Shown piece after piece: positions 33,944 to 44,128 of a stretch of 64,000 nucleotides of DNA (position 1 is its first letter; each line of letters opens with the position of its first letter). This DNA comes from Lysobacter solisilvae (lineage in GTDB: Bacteria; Pseudomonadota; Gammaproteobacteria; Xanthomonadales; Xanthomonadaceae), in assembly GCF_016613535.2 (NCBI RefSeq), contig NZ_CP071518.1, positions 3,596,001 through 3,660,000 on the forward strand, given 5' to 3'. Under the pieces are notes generated by a model. That model was not told the origin of the DNA. It saw only the letters and a list, made by a program, of their open reading frames with translations, and did not search any database. The position numbers and the translations under genes are program-made.

Positions 33944-36349
33944 TCAAGGCGAACGGCTGGCATCCCAGAGACGGGGCTGTGCGCCGCGTCGCGTTTCCAG
34001 CACCGTCCCGCGCGCCCGCAGGCCGATCCGCAGCGCGCCACCGTCGGCCGTGCTGGTCACCTGCGCACCGGCGATCCGCCAGCGCCGAACCACTTCGGGC
34101 CGGGGATGACCAAAGCGGTTGCCATGGCCGCTGGACACCAGGGCGTAGTGGGCGCCAGTGGCCGCGATGAAGCCGGGATCCGAGGAACCGTTGCTGCCGT
34201 GATGGGCGACCACCACGACGCGCGCGCGCAGCTGAGAGGCGCCGGCGCGCAGGAGGCGCTGCTCGATCACCTCGCCGATGTCGCCGGTCAGCAACGCCGC
34301 GCCATGTGCCGTCTCGATCCGCAATACGCAGCTGGACTCGTTGGCCAGATAGGGAAAATGCGCTGGAGGGTGCAGGAAGGACAGGCGCACGCCGTCCCAG
34401 TCCCAGGTCTGACCACCCTGGCACCGAAGGCTTCCAGGCGGCAGCGGACTGTCTTCCGGTGCCCAGGTGGCGGTGATGGGCATCTCCTGCGCCACCGTTC
34501 CGTAGCCCCCGGCGTGGTCGTTGTCGGCATGGCTGACGATCGCGCGGTCGATGCGTCGCACGCCCAGCGCGTGCAGGGCCGGCACCACGGCGCGTTCGCC
34601 GGCATCGAAACCGTCGCGGACCGACGGGCCCATGTCGTACAGCAGCGCATGGTGCGAAGTGCGAACCAGGACCGAGAGCCCCTGCCCCACGTCGATGACG
34701 ACCAGTTCGGCCTCGCCCCGGCGCGGGAGGTCGCGATCGGGCCAGAGCAGGGGCAGCCACAGCAGCAGCGCCAGCGCCTTGCCGGGGACACCGCGCGGCA
34801 GCAACAGCCAGAAGGCGCCCAGCAGGGCCAGGGGCAAGGCCAGTCCATGGGCTTCAGGCAGCCACCAAAGCGACAGGCCACTGCGCGCCAGGTATTCGAA
34901 CAGGGGCCAACTCAGGTCGAAACACATGCCGGCAAGCCGCCATGACGCGGCGCCGGCGTCGGCGCTGGCCGCATCGACCAGGAGTCCAAGCAGACTCAAA
35001 GGCACGACAACCAGACTCCACCAGGGAACCGCGAGCAGGTTGGCCATTGGCCCGGCAAGGGAGGCCTGGCCGAACAAGGCCACTCCCAGGGGAAGCAGGC
35101 CCAGGGTGGCTACGCCCTGGGCCGACAGGAAGTCGTGCAGAACGCGTCCGGAAGCTCGCGGCAGGCACCACAGGAGCCACGCCACGCCGGCGAAGCTCAG
35201 CCAGAAACCTGCGCCCAATACCGTCAAGGGATCAACCAGCAGCACCGCGATCAGGGCCAGCGCCAGCGCAGCCTGTGCGGGCAACGCGCGGCGCCAGGCG
35301 CGGGCACCGGCGACCACCGCGATCATGAGCACGGTGCGAAGCGTCGGCAGGGCGAAACCGGCGACCGCGGCGTACGCGCCGGCTCCCGCCACCGCTGCCA
35401 GGGCAACCGCTATCGGCGCCGGACATCGTCGCGCCAATGGCGCCCAGACCCACCAGACCAGGCGGACGAGCAGTGCAGCGAATCCGGCGACCAGTCCGAC
35501 ATGAAAGCCGGAGATCGCGATCAGATGCGTGAGGCCGTTGGCGCGCAGGACGATCCAGTCGGCGTCAGACAACGCACGCGTGTCGCCAAGGGCCAGCGCC
35601 CGCACGAAGCGGGAAGACGGCGCGGGCACGGCGCGGGCGATGCGCTCGGATCGCGCTTCGCGCCACGCCGCCAGGCCGCGGGCAGGCGCAATCCGCTCGG
35701 CAAGACGCGGCGCACGGACGTACCCCGTGGCGGCGACGCGTGCCGCCAGCGCGTACATTTCGCTATCGGGACTGCCTGGATTGCGCAGCCCCCGCGGCGG
35801 ACGCAGACGCACCCACATCGACCAGCGTTCGCCACCCCGCAGGGTCACCCGTACGGGGTCAGGCCTTCCGGGCGCACCCTCGTCGTACCAGGCCAGGCGC
35901 AGCGTGCGGCCACGCAGCGCGGGCTCCCCGCCGCTGGCGTCCACTCGAAAATGAAATCGCGTCCGCCGGGGTTCGTGCGTCGGCAGGTCGACGATGTGCC
36001 CGGTGACGTGGACTTCCGCCTTTTCCCGTCGCACGGGCAACTGCTGCGACAGGGCCCACGCGGCATGCAGACTGGCCAGGGCGAAGCCCACCGTCACACT
36101 TCCGGCGAGGCGACCGATTGCCCGCGGGGAAACGTCGGGGCGGATCAGCCTCCGGCGATTCCAGCGTGCGCCGCTCCAGAGCCAGAGCCCGGTCAGCAGC
36201 AGGGGCGCAGTGAGCCACGTCGGGGTCAGGCGCGGCGACAGCAGAGCGAGCATGACTCCGCCCAGCAGCGCCGCGGCCACGCCCAGTCCGAGCGGCGCCG
36301 GCAGCGGTGCAGGAGGGGATGTCGGTGGCGTCCTTGCCACGGTATGCAT
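33944..36349 (-). CDS. comEC: DNA internalisation-related competence protein ComEC/Rec2
   Basis: An 801-residue polytopic membrane protein that forms the inner-membrane channel for single-stranded DNA in natural transformation. It has N-terminal hydrophobic segments and a DUF4131-type domain (HVTGHIVDLPTHEPRRTRF), the Competence domain (about 225-500; ALALGDTRALSDADWIVLRA, GLTHLIAISGFHVGLVAGFA) and a C-terminal metallo-beta-lactamase domain (about 525-770; VIDVGQGLSVLVRTSHHALL, VSHADNDHAGGYGTV, VVAHHGSNGSSDPGFIAAT). All the metal-binding regions look intact, so the cell may be transformable if pilus genes exist elsewhere. Confidence 0.95.
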   Translation of the reverse strand: MHTVARTPPTSPPAPLPAPLGLGVAAALLGGVMLALLSPRLTPTWLTAPLLLTGLWLWSGARWNRRRLIRPDVSPRAIGRLAGSVTVGFALASLHAAWALSQQLPVRREKAEVHVTGHIVDLPTHEPRRTRFHFRVDASGGEPALRGRTLRLAWYDEGAPGRPDPVRVTLRGGERWSMWVRLRPPRGLRNPGSPDSEMYALAARVAATGYVRAPRLAERIAPARGLAAWREARSERIARAVPAPSSRFVRALALGDTRALSDADWIVLRANGLTHLIAISGFHVGLVAGFAALLVRLVWWVWAPLARRCPAPIAVALAAVAGAGAYAAVAGFALPTLRTVLMIAVVAGARAWRRALPAQAALALALIAVLLVDPLTVLGAGFWLSFAGVAWLLWCLPRASGRVLHDFLSAQGVATLGLLPLGVALFGQASLAGPMANLLAVPWWSLVVVPLSLLGLLVDAASADAGAASWRLAGMCFDLSWPLFEYLARSGLSLWWLPEAHGLALPLALLGAFWLLLPRGVPGKALALLLWLPLLWPDRDLPRRGEAELVVIDVGQGLSVLVRTSHHALLYDMGPSVRDGFDAGERAVVPALHALGVRRIDRAIVSHADNDHAGGYGTVAQEMPITATWAPEDSPLPPGSLRCQGGQTWDWDGVRLSFLHPPAHFPYLANESSCVLRIETAHGAALLTGDIGEVIEQRLLRAGASQLRARVVVVAHHGSNGSSDPGFIAATGAHYALVSSGHGNRFGHPRPEVVRRWRIAGAQVTSTADGGALRIGLRARGTVLETRRGAQPRLWDASRSP

Positions 36350-36355
36350 GAGTGC

Positions 36356-37052
36356 CTAGACCTCCTGTCGCGGCAATTCCCTGAGCCGGCCTTCGTGGAG
36401 TTCCAGCACACGGTCCATGCGTCGGGCCAGTGAGCGGGCGTGGGTCACCAGCACGAGGCTGGTGCCCTGGTCGCGGTTGAGCGCGAGCATCAGTTCGAAC
36501 ACCGTGGCGGCGGTCTTCTCGTCGAGATTACCGGTGGGCTCGTCACCCAGCACGCAGGCGGGCTGGTTGACCAAGGGCCCGGGCGACGGCGGCGCGCTGA
36601 CGCTCGCCACCGGACAGTTCACCCGGCTTGTGTTCCAGGCGATGCCCCAGGTTCACCGACTCGAGCAGGGCCTTTGCCCGGCGCGTGGCTTCCGGCACGG
36701 CGGTGCCGTTGAGCAGCACGGGCAGCATCACGTTTTCCAGCGCCGTGAACTCGGGGAGGAGGTGATGGAACTGGTAAACGAAGCCCAGCGCCTTGTTGCG
36801 AAGCGCGCCACGGGCAGCGTCGGACAGCGCGCTCATCTTCTGCCCGGCGACATAGACCTCGCCCTGCGTGGGCGTATCGAGCCCGCCCAGCAGGTGGAGC
36901 AGCGTGCTCTTGCCCGCCCCCGACGCGCCGAGGATGGCAACGGTCTCGCCCCGCTCCACGGCCAGCGAAAGGTTGTCGAACACCGGCGTGTGCATCTTGC
37001 CTTCGTCGTAGGTCTTGCCCAGACCCTCGGCGTGGATGACGGCCTCACTCAT
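36356..37052 (-). pseudogene. lolD: LolD lipoprotein-releasing ABC ATPase with one-base frameshift
   Basis: From ATG 37052: [20 protein letters not shown], Walker [18 protein letters not shown], then signature [17 protein letters not shown]. Right after this the frame breaks: AA at 36573-36574 (TT on the coding strand) where GCC-CTG-GTC is expected. The corrected frame continues [20 protein letters not shown] (Walker B) and [20 protein letters not shown], ending RELPRQEV at 36356; total 231 residues, normal for LolD. LolCDE extracts outer-membrane lipoproteins from the inner membrane and is usually essential, so a real null mutation is unlikely. It sits 8 bp overlapping the end of lolC on the same strand. 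Confidence 0.9.
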
Positions 37053-38289
37053 AGCGCAACGCCTCTGCCGGAGCGGTGTGGGCGGCGCGCAGCGCCGGGT
37101 AGATGGTGGCGAGGAAGGCCATGATGAGGGCGACGGCCGCGATCACCACGACGTCGCTGGGCTGAAGTTCGGTGGGCAGCCCGGTGATGTAGTAGACCTC
37201 GGGCGGCAACAGGATGATGCCGAAGACGTGCTCGAGGAACTGCAGGATGTGCTCCAGGTTGAGGGTCAGCACGATGCCCGACACCACCCCCAGCACGGTT
37301 CCGATGAAGCCGATCATCAGACCCTGCACCATGAACACCTGCATCACACCCCGGGGCGTGAGGCCGAGCGTGCGCAGGATCGCGATGTCGGCCTGCTTGT
37401 CCGTGACCAGCATCACCTGGGAGTTCACCAGCGTGAAGGCGCCCATCAGGATGATCAGCGACAGCAGGATCGCCATGATGGTCTTTTCCATGCGCAGCGC
37501 GCGGTACATGTTCGCGTTCTCGCTGGCCCAGTCGCTGACGCGGTAGGCGCCTCCCAGCTTGACCGCCAGCTCCCGCGCGACGTCGAAGGCGATGTCCATG
37601 TCATGCAGCTTCAGCCGCACGCCGGTGGCACCCTCGCCCATGCGCAACACCTTCTGCAGGTCGCGCATGTTGACGATGGCCATGCCCTTGTCGAATTCGT
37701 TGTAACCCGCCTCGAAGACGCCACTGACCGTAAAGCGCTTGAGCTGCGAGACGGCACCCACCGGCGTGCTGCGGAAATTGGCCGTCGTCACCACCACGCT
37801 GTCGCCGACCCCTACCCCGAGCCACAGCGCCAGCTCGCGGCCCAGCACGATGTTGAAACTGCCGGGCGTGAGGTCAGTGAGCCTGCCCTCCACCATCTTG
37901 TCGGCGAGGACCGATACCCGGCCCTCTTCCGCCGGCAGCACGCCGCGCACCATCGCAGGCTGGTTGCGGCTGCCCGTCAGCAGGGCCTCCTTCTCGACGT
38001 AGGGCGCCGCGCCGGCGACGCGCGGGTCGGCCGTCGCGATGGCGACCGCATGAGGCCAGTTCTCCAGCGGCTCGCCGTAACCGCTGACGGTGGCATGCGC
38101 CGCCATCTGCAGCATGCGGTCGCGGATCTCGCGCTGGAAACCGCTCATCACCGCCAGGGTGGTGATCAGCGCCGCCACGCCCAGGGCGATCCCTAGAATC
38201 GATGCGAAGGAAATGAAGGAGATGAAACCATTGCGTCGTTTGGCCCGGAGGTAACGCAGGCCAATGGCGACAGGTAGGGGTTTGAACAT
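37045..38289 (-). CDS. lolC: Lipoprotein-releasing ABC transporter permease (LolC/LolE type)
   Basis: A 414-residue permease starting [20 protein letters not shown], with one N-terminal membrane segment ([20 protein letters not shown]), a large periplasmic MacB_PCD-like domain, and three C-terminal membrane segments (FtsX domain; [40 protein letters not shown]). The PAEALRYE ending is the family coupling motif. Only one LolC/E gene is present here, suggesting the LolF-like or homodimeric arrangement known in several groups. It overlaps lolD by 8 bp. Confidence 0.93.
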   Translation of the reverse strand: MFKPLPVAIGLRYLRAKRRNGFISFISFASILGIALGVAALITTLAVMSGFQREIRDRMLQMAAHATVSGYGEPLENWPHAVAIATADPRVAGAAPYVEKEALLTGSRNQPAMVRGVLPAEEGRVSVLADKMVEGRLTDLTPGSFNIVLGRELALWLGVGVGDSVVVTTANFRSTPVGAVSQLKRFTVSGVFEAGYNEFDKGMAIVNMRDLQKVLRMGEGATGVRLKLHDMDIAFDVARELAVKLGGAYRVSDWASENANMYRALRMEKTIMAILLSLIILMGAFTLVNSQVMLVTDKQADIAILRTLGLTPRGVMQVFMVQGLMIGFIGTVLGVVSGIVLTLNLEHILQFLEHVFGIILLPPEVYYITGLPTELQPSDVVVIAAVALIMAFLATIYPALRAAHTAPAEALRYE

Positions 38290-38313
38290 GCGTGGGGCCG
38301 GGGAGCGAGAAGG

Positions 38314-38766
38314 TTATGGTGCCACCGATCGCGGCACCCGCGCCGGCCCCCGGGCGGCAAGGGCCAGCCGGAGTTCACGACGCACGGGACGGCGCAGGGT
38401 GTCGGGCCAGCCGTGCAGGCGGTGTCGTCGTCCGTCCGGGCCCCGCCAGACCAGCACCGCCAGGGGACCCCGCCAGTAGACCTGCAACCCGTCCATGTCG
38501 ACTCCGTCGATCGTGGCGGGCGCCGCCGAATGCGGCACCACCAGCCGGCGCAGGGGCCGCTTCCACTGGGTGGCGGACAAATGCGCGGCGTGGATGAGCG
38601 CCAGCGCGGCCAGCGGGACTGCCAGGTAGGTCGGCATCTCGGACATCAGGACGCAGACCGCCGCCAGCATGCCCAACACCAGCAGCGTCACGCACAGGAT
38701 GCGTGACGCACCCAGCTCAAGGCGGCAGGGTGCGGATGTGGTCGACCAGTGCCTGGAGTTGCGCAT
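38314..38766 (-). CDS. ygfX: YgfX (CptA) family membrane protein
   Basis: A protein of about 150 residues whose family-typical core begins [20 protein letters not shown], followed by two closely spaced membrane segments (to about residue 60) and a soluble C-terminal region with [20 protein letters not shown] and the ending [16 protein letters not shown]. In E. coli ygfX is adjacent to sdhE and reported as a toxin-like or membrane-associated regulator; function in this group is unproven. The best start, ATG 38766, overlaps the end of sdhE by 50 bp; no later start precedes the conserved core. Confidence 0.75.
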   Translation of the reverse strand: MRNSRHWSTTSAPCRLELGASRILCVTLLVLGMLAAVCVLMSEMPTYLAVPLAALALIHAAHLSATQWKRPLRRLVVPHSAAPATIDGVDMDGLQVYWRGPLAVLVWRGPDGRRHRLHGWPDTLRRPVRRELRLALAARGPARVPRSVAP

Positions 38767-38971
38767 CGTCGGAACGCTCATGGCCCATGAACCAGTGCCA
38801 GAGCTTATCGTCCTGGGATTCCAGCAACCGTAGGAAAACGTCCCGCTGGGCAGGGGAAGACTGCCGCCAATCACGATCCAGGTAACGGCCGAACAACTGG
38901 TCGAGCTCGCGCATCCCGCGCCGGCACCGCCAGCGCAGGCGGCTCAGTTCGACTTCGTCCGCATCGCTCAC
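38717..38971 (-). CDS. sdhE: Succinate dehydrogenase flavinylation factor SdhE
   Basis: An 84-residue protein with the SdhE fold signature: [20 protein letters not shown] (containing the RGxxE motif, RRGMRE, at about residues 17-22) and [20 protein letters not shown]. SdhE promotes covalent attachment of FAD to SdhA. Start is GTG 38971, which overlaps the TGA of the upstream MAPEG gene (GTGA), so translation is coupled. Proximity to sdhBADC supports the role. Confidence 0.9.
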   Translation of the reverse strand: MSDADEVELSRLRWRCRRGMRELDQLFGRYLDRDWRQSSPAQRDVFLRLLESQDDKLWHWFMGHERSDDAQLQALVDHIRTLPP

Positions 38972-39387
38972 TTCAGCAGACCCCAGGCAATGACGCCCCA
39001 CATCGTCCACAGGGCGGCCCCGCCGGCAATGTACGCCTTGAAACGGTGCATGACCTTGTTGTAGGTGCACTGGATCCAGCTGTGCAGCACGCGCATCAGC
39101 ACGAATGCCCACGCCAGCCCAACCGTCACCGGCGTCACCAGATCGGCCTGCGCAGCCACCACGACGGCGAGGTAGAACAGCACGGGCAGTTCGAACAGGT
39201 TGCGGAAGTTATCCGCCGCGCGGCTGTCGGTCAGCTTCGACGCCGCCTGCGCGGACGTCGCCACGGCCTGGGGGTGGATGCGCTCGCGCTTCATCTGGCC
39301 GACGCGGGTAAAGAACATCCGCCACCAGACCACGAAAGTCAGGCCGGCCATCACCAGTACGGGGTAGAAGATCTGCTGATCGGACAT
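38968..39387 (-). CDS. MAPEG-family membrane protein
   Basis: A 139-residue protein with four membrane segments: [20 protein letters not shown] at the N-terminus, [40 protein letters not shown] and [20 protein letters not shown]. The pattern of [12 protein letters not shown] followed by RxLHxxxQ matches MAPEG (membrane-associated proteins in eicosanoid and glutathione metabolism). Bacterial members are mostly uncharacterised; glutathione-linked activity is possible. The gene is inserted between sdhB (127 bp upstream) and sdhE (GTGA overlap). Confidence 0.85.
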   Translation of the reverse strand: MSDQQIFYPVLVMAGLTFVVWWRMFFTRVGQMKRERIHPQAVATSAQAASKLTDSRAADNFRNLFELPVLFYLAVVVAAQADLVTPVTVGLAWAFVLMRVLHSWIQCTYNKVMHRFKAYIAGGAALWTMWGVIAWGLLK

Positions 39388-39514
39388 CGGGCGTGGATCC
39401 CTGGACGAAGCCGCGCTTCAAAGGCCATGGAGCCCGGCCTTCCGGGTGCGCTGCGCCGACCCGGATCACGTGTCGCACGCCAGCGGCTGCCAGACGCAGC
39501 GCGTCCGGCCTGGA

Positions 39515-40300
39515 TCAGACGCGGCGGGCCAGCATCAGCTTCTTGATCTCAGCGATCGCCAGCGCGGGGTTCAGGCCCTTCGGACAGGTCCGCGCGCAGT
39601 TCATGATCGTGTGGCAGCGATACAGCTTGAAGGGGTCTTCCAGGTCGTCCAGTCGCGCCCCGGTGTCTTCGTCGCGCGAGTCGACGATCCAGCGGTAGGC
39701 CTGCAGCAACACGGCCGGGCCGAGGTAACGCTCGCCGTTCCACCAGTAGCTCGGGCAACTGGTCGAGCAGCAGGCGCACAGGATGCATTCGTACAGGCCG
39801 TCGAGCTTCTTCCGATCGGCCGGGGACTGCAGGCGCTCGCGGTCCGACGGGGTCGGGCTCTGCGTGCGCAGCCAGGGACGAATCGACGCGTACTGCGCGT
39901 AGAAGTGCGTCATGTCCGGCACGAGGTCCTTGACCACCGGCATGTGCGGCAGCGGGTAGATCGGTACTTCCCCCTTGTCCGAGCAGTCCGCGATCGCCTT
40001 CGTGCAGGCCAGGGTGTTGGTGCCGTCGATGTTCATCGCGCACGAACCGCAGATCCCTTCGCGGCAGGAGCGGCGGAAGGTCAGCGTCGGATCGATCTCG
40101 TTCTTGATCTTGATCAGCGCGTCCAGGACCATCGGACCGCAGGTCGCCATGTCCACCTCATAGGTGTCCACGCGGGGATTCATGCCGTCGTCGGGGTTCC
40201 AGCGGTAGACCTTGAAGGTGCGCGGCTGCGAAGCGCCAGGCGCGGCCCAATGGCGGCCCTTCTGGATCTGCGAGTTCTTGGGAAGTTGGAATTCGGCCAC
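39515..40300 (-). CDS. sdhB: Succinate dehydrogenase iron-sulfur subunit
   Basis: A 261-residue subunit with three Fe-S cluster motifs: plant-type [2Fe-2S] [20 protein letters not shown] (about residues 60-80), [16 protein letters not shown] (about 155-170) and [18 protein letters not shown] (about 215-232). It passes electrons from SdhA FAD to quinone. Start is GTG 40300. Fifteen bases separate it from sdhA upstream, in the operon order sdhC-sdhD-sdhA-sdhB. Confidence 0.97.
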   Translation of the reverse strand: MAEFQLPKNSQIQKGRHWAAPGASQPRTFKVYRWNPDDGMNPRVDTYEVDMATCGPMVLDALIKIKNEIDPTLTFRRSCREGICGSCAMNIDGTNTLACTKAIADCSDKGEVPIYPLPHMPVVKDLVPDMTHFYAQYASIRPWLRTQSPTPSDRERLQSPADRKKLDGLYECILCACCSTSCPSYWWNGERYLGPAVLLQAYRWIVDSRDEDTGARLDDLEDPFKLYRCHTIMNCARTCPKGLNPALAIAEIKKLMLARRV

Positions 40301-40315
40301 GGTGCTCGCTCCGGA

Positions 40316-42109
40316 TCAGTAAACGCGCTTCTTGGGCGGCACCACGGCGACGTCGTCGGTCAGCGTGTACATGTGCACCGGGCGATAGTCGATGCGGGCG
40401 TTGCCCGCCTCGTCCAGCCAGCACAACGTGTGCTTCTGCCAGTTCGCGTCGTCGCGGTCGGGGTAGTCCTCGCGGGCGTGTGCGCCGCGCGACTCGGTAC
40501 GGTTGGCGGCCGACACGATCGTCACCAGCGCCTGGTCCAGGAGGTTGGACAGTTCGAAGGTCTCGATCAGGTCGGTGTTCCAGATCAGCGAACGATCACT
40601 GACCCGAACGTCGCCGAACGAGGCGTGGATCTCACGCATCTTCGCCACACCTTCAGCCAGTGTCTCGCCGGTGCGGAACACGGCGGCATCGGCCTGCATG
40701 GTGCGCTGCATCTTGTCGCGGATGATCGCCGTGGGCGTCCCGCCGCTGGCGTTGCGCAGGCGGTCCAGGCGCGCGAGTGCGGGATCGCAGGCGTCCGTTG
40801 ACAGCTTGGCGTGCTCGCCACCGGACCGGACCGTTTCGGCGGCGCGGTTGGCCACCGCGCGACCGAACACCACCAGGTCAAGCAGCGAATTCGAGCCCAG
40901 GCGGTTGGCGCCGTGCACCGATACGCAGGCCGCCTCGCCGATGGCGTACAGGCCCGGCACGACCGCATCGGGATCGCCACCGCGCAGCTGCACGACTTCG
41001 CCGTGATAGTTGGTCGGGATGCCGCCCATGTTGTAGTGCACGGTCGGGATCACCGGGATCGGCTGCTTCTCCACGTCCACGCCGGCGAAGATCCGTGCCG
41101 ATTCGGCGATGCCCGGCAGCTTTTCGTGGATCACTTCCGGTCCGAGGTGGGTCAGATCCAGCAGGATGTGGTCCTTGTGTTCGCCCACGCCGCGGCCTTC
41201 GCGGATCTCGATGGTCATCGAGCGGCTGACCATGTCACGTGGGGCGAGGTCCTTCACGCTGGGCGCGTAGCGCTCCATGAAGCGCTCGCCATTGCTGTTG
41301 CGCAGGATGCCGCCTTCGCCGCGGACGCCTTCGGTGATCAGGCAACCCGCGCCGTAGATGCCGGTCGGGTGGAACTGCACGAACTCCATGTCCTGCATGC
41401 CCAGGCCGGCGCGCAGCGCCATGCCGCCGCCATCGCCGGTGCAGGTGTGCGCCGACGTCGCGCTGAAGTAGGCGCGGCCGTAGCCGCCGGTGGCCAGCAC
41501 CGTGCCCTGCGCGCGGAACAGATGGAGCGTGCCTTCGGCCATGTCCAGGGCGAGCACGCCGCGGCAGGCGCCGTGCTGGTCCATGATCAGGTCGAGCGCG
41601 AAGTATTCGACGAAGAACTGCGCGTCATGCGCCAGCGACTGCTGGTAAAGCGTATGCAGGATCGCATGGCCGGTGCGGTCGGCGGCGGCGCAGGTGCGCT
41701 GGGCCGGCGGGCCCTCGCCGAAGCGGGTGGTCATGCCACCGAAGGGGCGCTGGTAGATCTTGCCGTCATCCGTGCGCGAGAACGGCACGCCGTAGTGCTC
41801 GAGCTCGATGATGGCGGGGATCGCTTCCTTGCACATGTACTCGATCGCGTCCTGGTCGCCCAGCCAGTCCGACCCTTTCACGGTGTCGAAGAAGTGGTAG
41901 CGCCAGTCGTCCTCGCCCATGTTGGCCAGGGCGGCAGCGACACCACCCTGCGCGGCGACGGTGTGCGAGCGGGTCGGGAAAACCTTGGTGATGCAGGCGG
42001 TCTTGAGCCCCTTCTGCGCGAGGCCGAAGGTGGCGCGCAGGCCGGCGCCACCGGCGCCGACGACGACCATGTCGAACTTGTGTTCCTGGATCTGGTAGGC
42101 AGCAGCCAC
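40316..42109 (-). CDS. sdhA: Succinate dehydrogenase flavoprotein subunit
   Basis: A 597-residue flavoprotein. FAD-binding [20 protein letters not shown] (about residues 14-33), the covalent flavin His in [18 protein letters not shown] (about 45-62), substrate loop [20 protein letters not shown] (about 240-260), active-site [19 protein letters not shown], and [20 protein letters not shown] (about 390-410). Start GTG 42109 gives the family N-terminus; the frame stays open 57 bp further into sdhD. Four bases separate it from the sdhD stop. Confidence 0.97.
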   Translation of the reverse strand: MAAAYQIQEHKFDMVVVGAGGAGLRATFGLAQKGLKTACITKVFPTRSHTVAAQGGVAAALANMGEDDWRYHFFDTVKGSDWLGDQDAIEYMCKEAIPAIIELEHYGVPFSRTDDGKIYQRPFGGMTTRFGEGPPAQRTCAAADRTGHAILHTLYQQSLAHDAQFFVEYFALDLIMDQHGACRGVLALDMAEGTLHLFRAQGTVLATGGYGRAYFSATSAHTCTGDGGGMALRAGLGMQDMEFVQFHPTGIYGAGCLITEGVRGEGGILRNSNGERFMERYAPSVKDLAPRDMVSRSMTIEIREGRGVGEHKDHILLDLTHLGPEVIHEKLPGIAESARIFAGVDVEKQPIPVIPTVHYNMGGIPTNYHGEVVQLRGGDPDAVVPGLYAIGEAACVSVHGANRLGSNSLLDLVVFGRAVANRAAETVRSGGEHAKLSTDACDPALARLDRLRNASGGTPTAIIRDKMQRTMQADAAVFRTGETLAEGVAKMREIHASFGDVRVSDRSLIWNTDLIETFELSNLLDQALVTIVSAANRTESRGAHAREDYPDRDDANWQKHTLCWLDEAGNARIDYRPVHMYTLTDDVAVVPPKKRVY

Positions 42110-42113
42110 GTTC

Positions 42114-42509
42114 TTACGCTCCCAGCGCAATGCGGACGACGGCGAGCACGCTGGCCAGTGCCGCAATGACGTTCACGAAAATGTTGAGCAGGTGCAGCAC
42201 GGTGGCGGACCACGGAGTGTGCACGTAGTCCTCGATGATCACCTGCATGCCCAGCTTCGAATGCCAGAACGTCGACACCAGGAATGCGATCAGCAGCACG
42301 GCGTTGAGCGGACGGGCGACGGTGTTGCGCACGGCGAGGTAGTCGTCGCCGATCAGCGACACCACCAGAGCGACGGCGTAGATCGACAGGAAGATCAGCG
42401 CGATCGCCGTGATGCGCTGGAGGACGAAGTGGTGCGTGCCGTCCTTGGCCGATCCCAGCCCGCGGGCGACCTTCAGCGGGGCACGCAGGCGCTTGTTGTT
42501 CGTGCTCAT
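42114..42509 (-). CDS. sdhD: Succinate dehydrogenase membrane anchor subunit
   Basis: A 131-residue protein with three membrane segments ([60 protein letters not shown]). Conserved features of Sdh[11 protein letters not shown] near the start and the haem/quinone-region [16 protein letters not shown]. It overlaps sdhC by 4 bp (ATGA). Confidence 0.93.
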   Translation of the reverse strand: MSTNNKRLRAPLKVARGLGSAKDGTHHFVLQRITAIALIFLSIYAVALVVSLIGDDYLAVRNTVARPLNAVLLIAFLVSTFWHSKLGMQVIIEDYVHTPWSATVLHLLNIFVNVIAALASVLAVVRIALGA

Positions 42510-42913
42510 GCGGCACCCCACTGGAGGATCGCGGCCAGCCAGATCAGCGCGGTCAGCAGCAGGCTGCCCACGACCGAGACCCAGCTGCTGCGGATGAAAC
42601 TCTCGATCGCGTAGCCGAAGCCGGCGTCCTGGACCAGATGGCGGATGCCGTTGATCAGGTGGAACGCCAGCGCCCAGGACCACCCGAACAGGACGAGGAA
42701 ACCCAGCGGCGAGCGGGCGAGGCCGCTGAAGCGCGCCCATTCCTGCGGGCCGGCGGCCAGCGACAGGAACGCGCACACCAGCAGCAGGCTGCCCAGCGCC
42801 AGGACCACGCCCGTGGCCCGGTGGAGAATCGAGGTCACCATCTGCACCTGCCAGCGATACACCTGCAGGTGGGGCGACAAGGGTCGTTCGCGGACGCGGG
42901 GTTGATCGGCCAT
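42506..42913 (-). CDS. sdhC: Succinate dehydrogenase cytochrome b556 subunit
   Basis: A 135-residue protein starting MADQPRVRERPLSPHLQVYR, with the quinone-site signature SPHLQVYRWQVQMVTSILHR and haem ligand His in SWALAFHLINGIRHLVQDAG, and three membrane segments. First gene of the leftward sdhCDAB operon; its promoter should lie in the 308 bp shared with ygfZ. Confidence 0.95.
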   Translation of the reverse strand: MADQPRVRERPLSPHLQVYRWQVQMVTSILHRATGVVLALGSLLLVCAFLSLAAGPQEWARFSGLARSPLGFLVLFGWSWALAFHLINGIRHLVQDAGFGYAIESFIRSSWVSVVGSLLLTALIWLAAILQWGAA

Positions 42914-43221
42914 GGGGGTGCCGGGTCTCTTGAGCTGGGCGGCGAGGCCGCGTGGCGGTGGTTGTTGCAGCTTGGGATCGGGCAGCTAGAAATCGATGCA
43001 ACGGCCGTTCTTTTCCCAGTCGCCGTAGCGGGTGGGCTCGGGGCCCTCGCGTCCGCCCCACTCCTTAGGGGGCGTTGGCGGGTGTGTACCCTAGGACGTC
43101 TGGGGTGCCGGGGTGACGGGCCCGGAACCTGCGTCGGCCTGCGCACCGGTGAGGTCTTCGGGCGGGGCGTCCTGGGGCGATTGGCCTATCATCACAGCGA
43201 GAAAGCTTAAGTCCCGACCCC
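42914..43221. other. Divergent intergenic region, sdhC/ygfZ
   Basis: A 308-bp region that must carry the promoters of sdhCDAB (leftward) and ygfZ (rightward). A possible ygfZ -10, TATCAT at 43187-43192, lies 29 bases before the ygfZ ATG. No clear -35, riboswitch or repeat was seen. Confidence 0.6.
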
Positions 43222-44091
43222 ATGCATGACAACCCGCAGGCGTCTCCGGGCGCCGCCTTCGCCCTGCCCGACCACCGCGCGGTGAGCCTTTCCGGGCGTG
43301 ATGCCGCGGCTTTCGCGCAGGCGCAGTTCATGAACGACCTCACCGCGCTGGCACCCGGACAGTGGCAGTGGAGCGGCTGGTTGACGCCCAAGGGACGCGT
43401 AATTGCGCTGTTCGCGCTGCTGCGGGTGGAAGCCGAACACGTCCTGCTGGTGCTCCCCGACGCCGATCCGGTCACCTTTGCCGCCGCCCTGCAGCGGTTC
43501 GTGTTCCGCAGCAAGGTGACCATCGCGGTGCGCGAGGACCTGCGTGCGGAAGGAGCCTTCACAACGCCCGCCATGGCCCGAGGTGCGCAAATGGGCGGCT
43601 CGCCCGGCGCTGGCCTGGAGCTGGACGCGGGAGCCGATGGGGGCGCGCGGACGCTGCGCCTCGTCAGCACGTCCACTGCCGGGCACGATCCGGCCGAAGT
43701 GGCCGCGTGGGCGGCGTTCGACCTCGAGCACGGCCTGCCCCGCCTGCCGTCTTCGCAGAGCGACCACTGGACGCCCCAGCAGCTCTCGCTCGAAAGGCTC
43801 GCCGCTTTCAGTGTGAAGAAGGGCTGCTACCCGGGCCAAGAAATCGTGGCCCGCACGCATTTCCTGGGCAAGGTGAAGCGCGGCCTGATGCTGCTCGAAT
43901 CCGATGTATCCCTGGCGGCAGGTTCGGACGTGCACGGTCCCGACGGCATGCTCGGCCATCTGGTGGCCGCCGCGCCGGGACCGTCGCACCTGGCGCTGGC
44001 CGTCGTGCCATTGGAACATCCGCACGAGGCGCTGACGGTCGACGGCGCGCCCGTGCGCGAACGGCCGTTGCGCGCCGGGCTGGCGCGCTGA
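43222..44091 (+). CDS. ygfZ: YgfZ folate-binding Fe-S cluster assembly factor
   Basis: A 289-residue aminomethyltransferase-fold protein. The family hallmark K-G-C-Y-x-G-Q-E is present as KKGCYPGQEIVARTHFLGKV (about residues 195-215); the N-terminus has FALPDHRAVSLSGRDAAAFA and NDLTALAPGQWQWSGWLTPK. YgfZ uses tetrahydrofolate in the repair or maturation of Fe-S enzymes, SDH among them. The gene is divergent from sdhC; in E. coli it is likewise adjacent to ygfX-sdhE. ATG 43222 lacks a Shine-Dalgarno. Confidence 0.93.
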   Translation: MHDNPQASPGAAFALPDHRAVSLSGRDAAAFAQAQFMNDLTALAPGQWQWSGWLTPKGRVIALFALLRVEAEHVLLVLPDADPVTFAAALQRFVFRSKVTIAVREDLRAEGAFTTPAMARGAQMGGSPGAGLELDAGADGGARTLRLVSTSTAGHDPAEVAAWAAFDLEHGLPRLPSSQSDHWTPQQLSLERLAAFSVKKGCYPGQEIVARTHFLGKVKRGLMLLESDVSLAAGSDVHGPDGMLGHLVAAAPGPSHLALAVVPLEHPHEALTVDGAPVRERPLRAGLAR

Positions 44092-44100
44092 GGGTGTCGC

Positions 44101-44124
44101 GCGCACCGCCGCGGGGCGGTGCGC
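44101..44124. terminator. Bidirectional hairpin between convergent ygfZ and E1 genes
   Basis: GCGCACCGCC and GGCGGTGCGC form a perfect 10-bp stem with a GCGG loop in the 37-bp gap between the two stop codons. No T-tract on either side. Confidence 0.55.
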
Positions 44125-44128
44125 CAGG

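Noticed and set aside
38314..38971. ygfX-sdhE as a proven toxin-antitoxin pair
   Set aside because: The historical CptAB naming exists, but SdhE is an established SDH flavinylation factor and its adjacency to sdh genes explains the linkage better.
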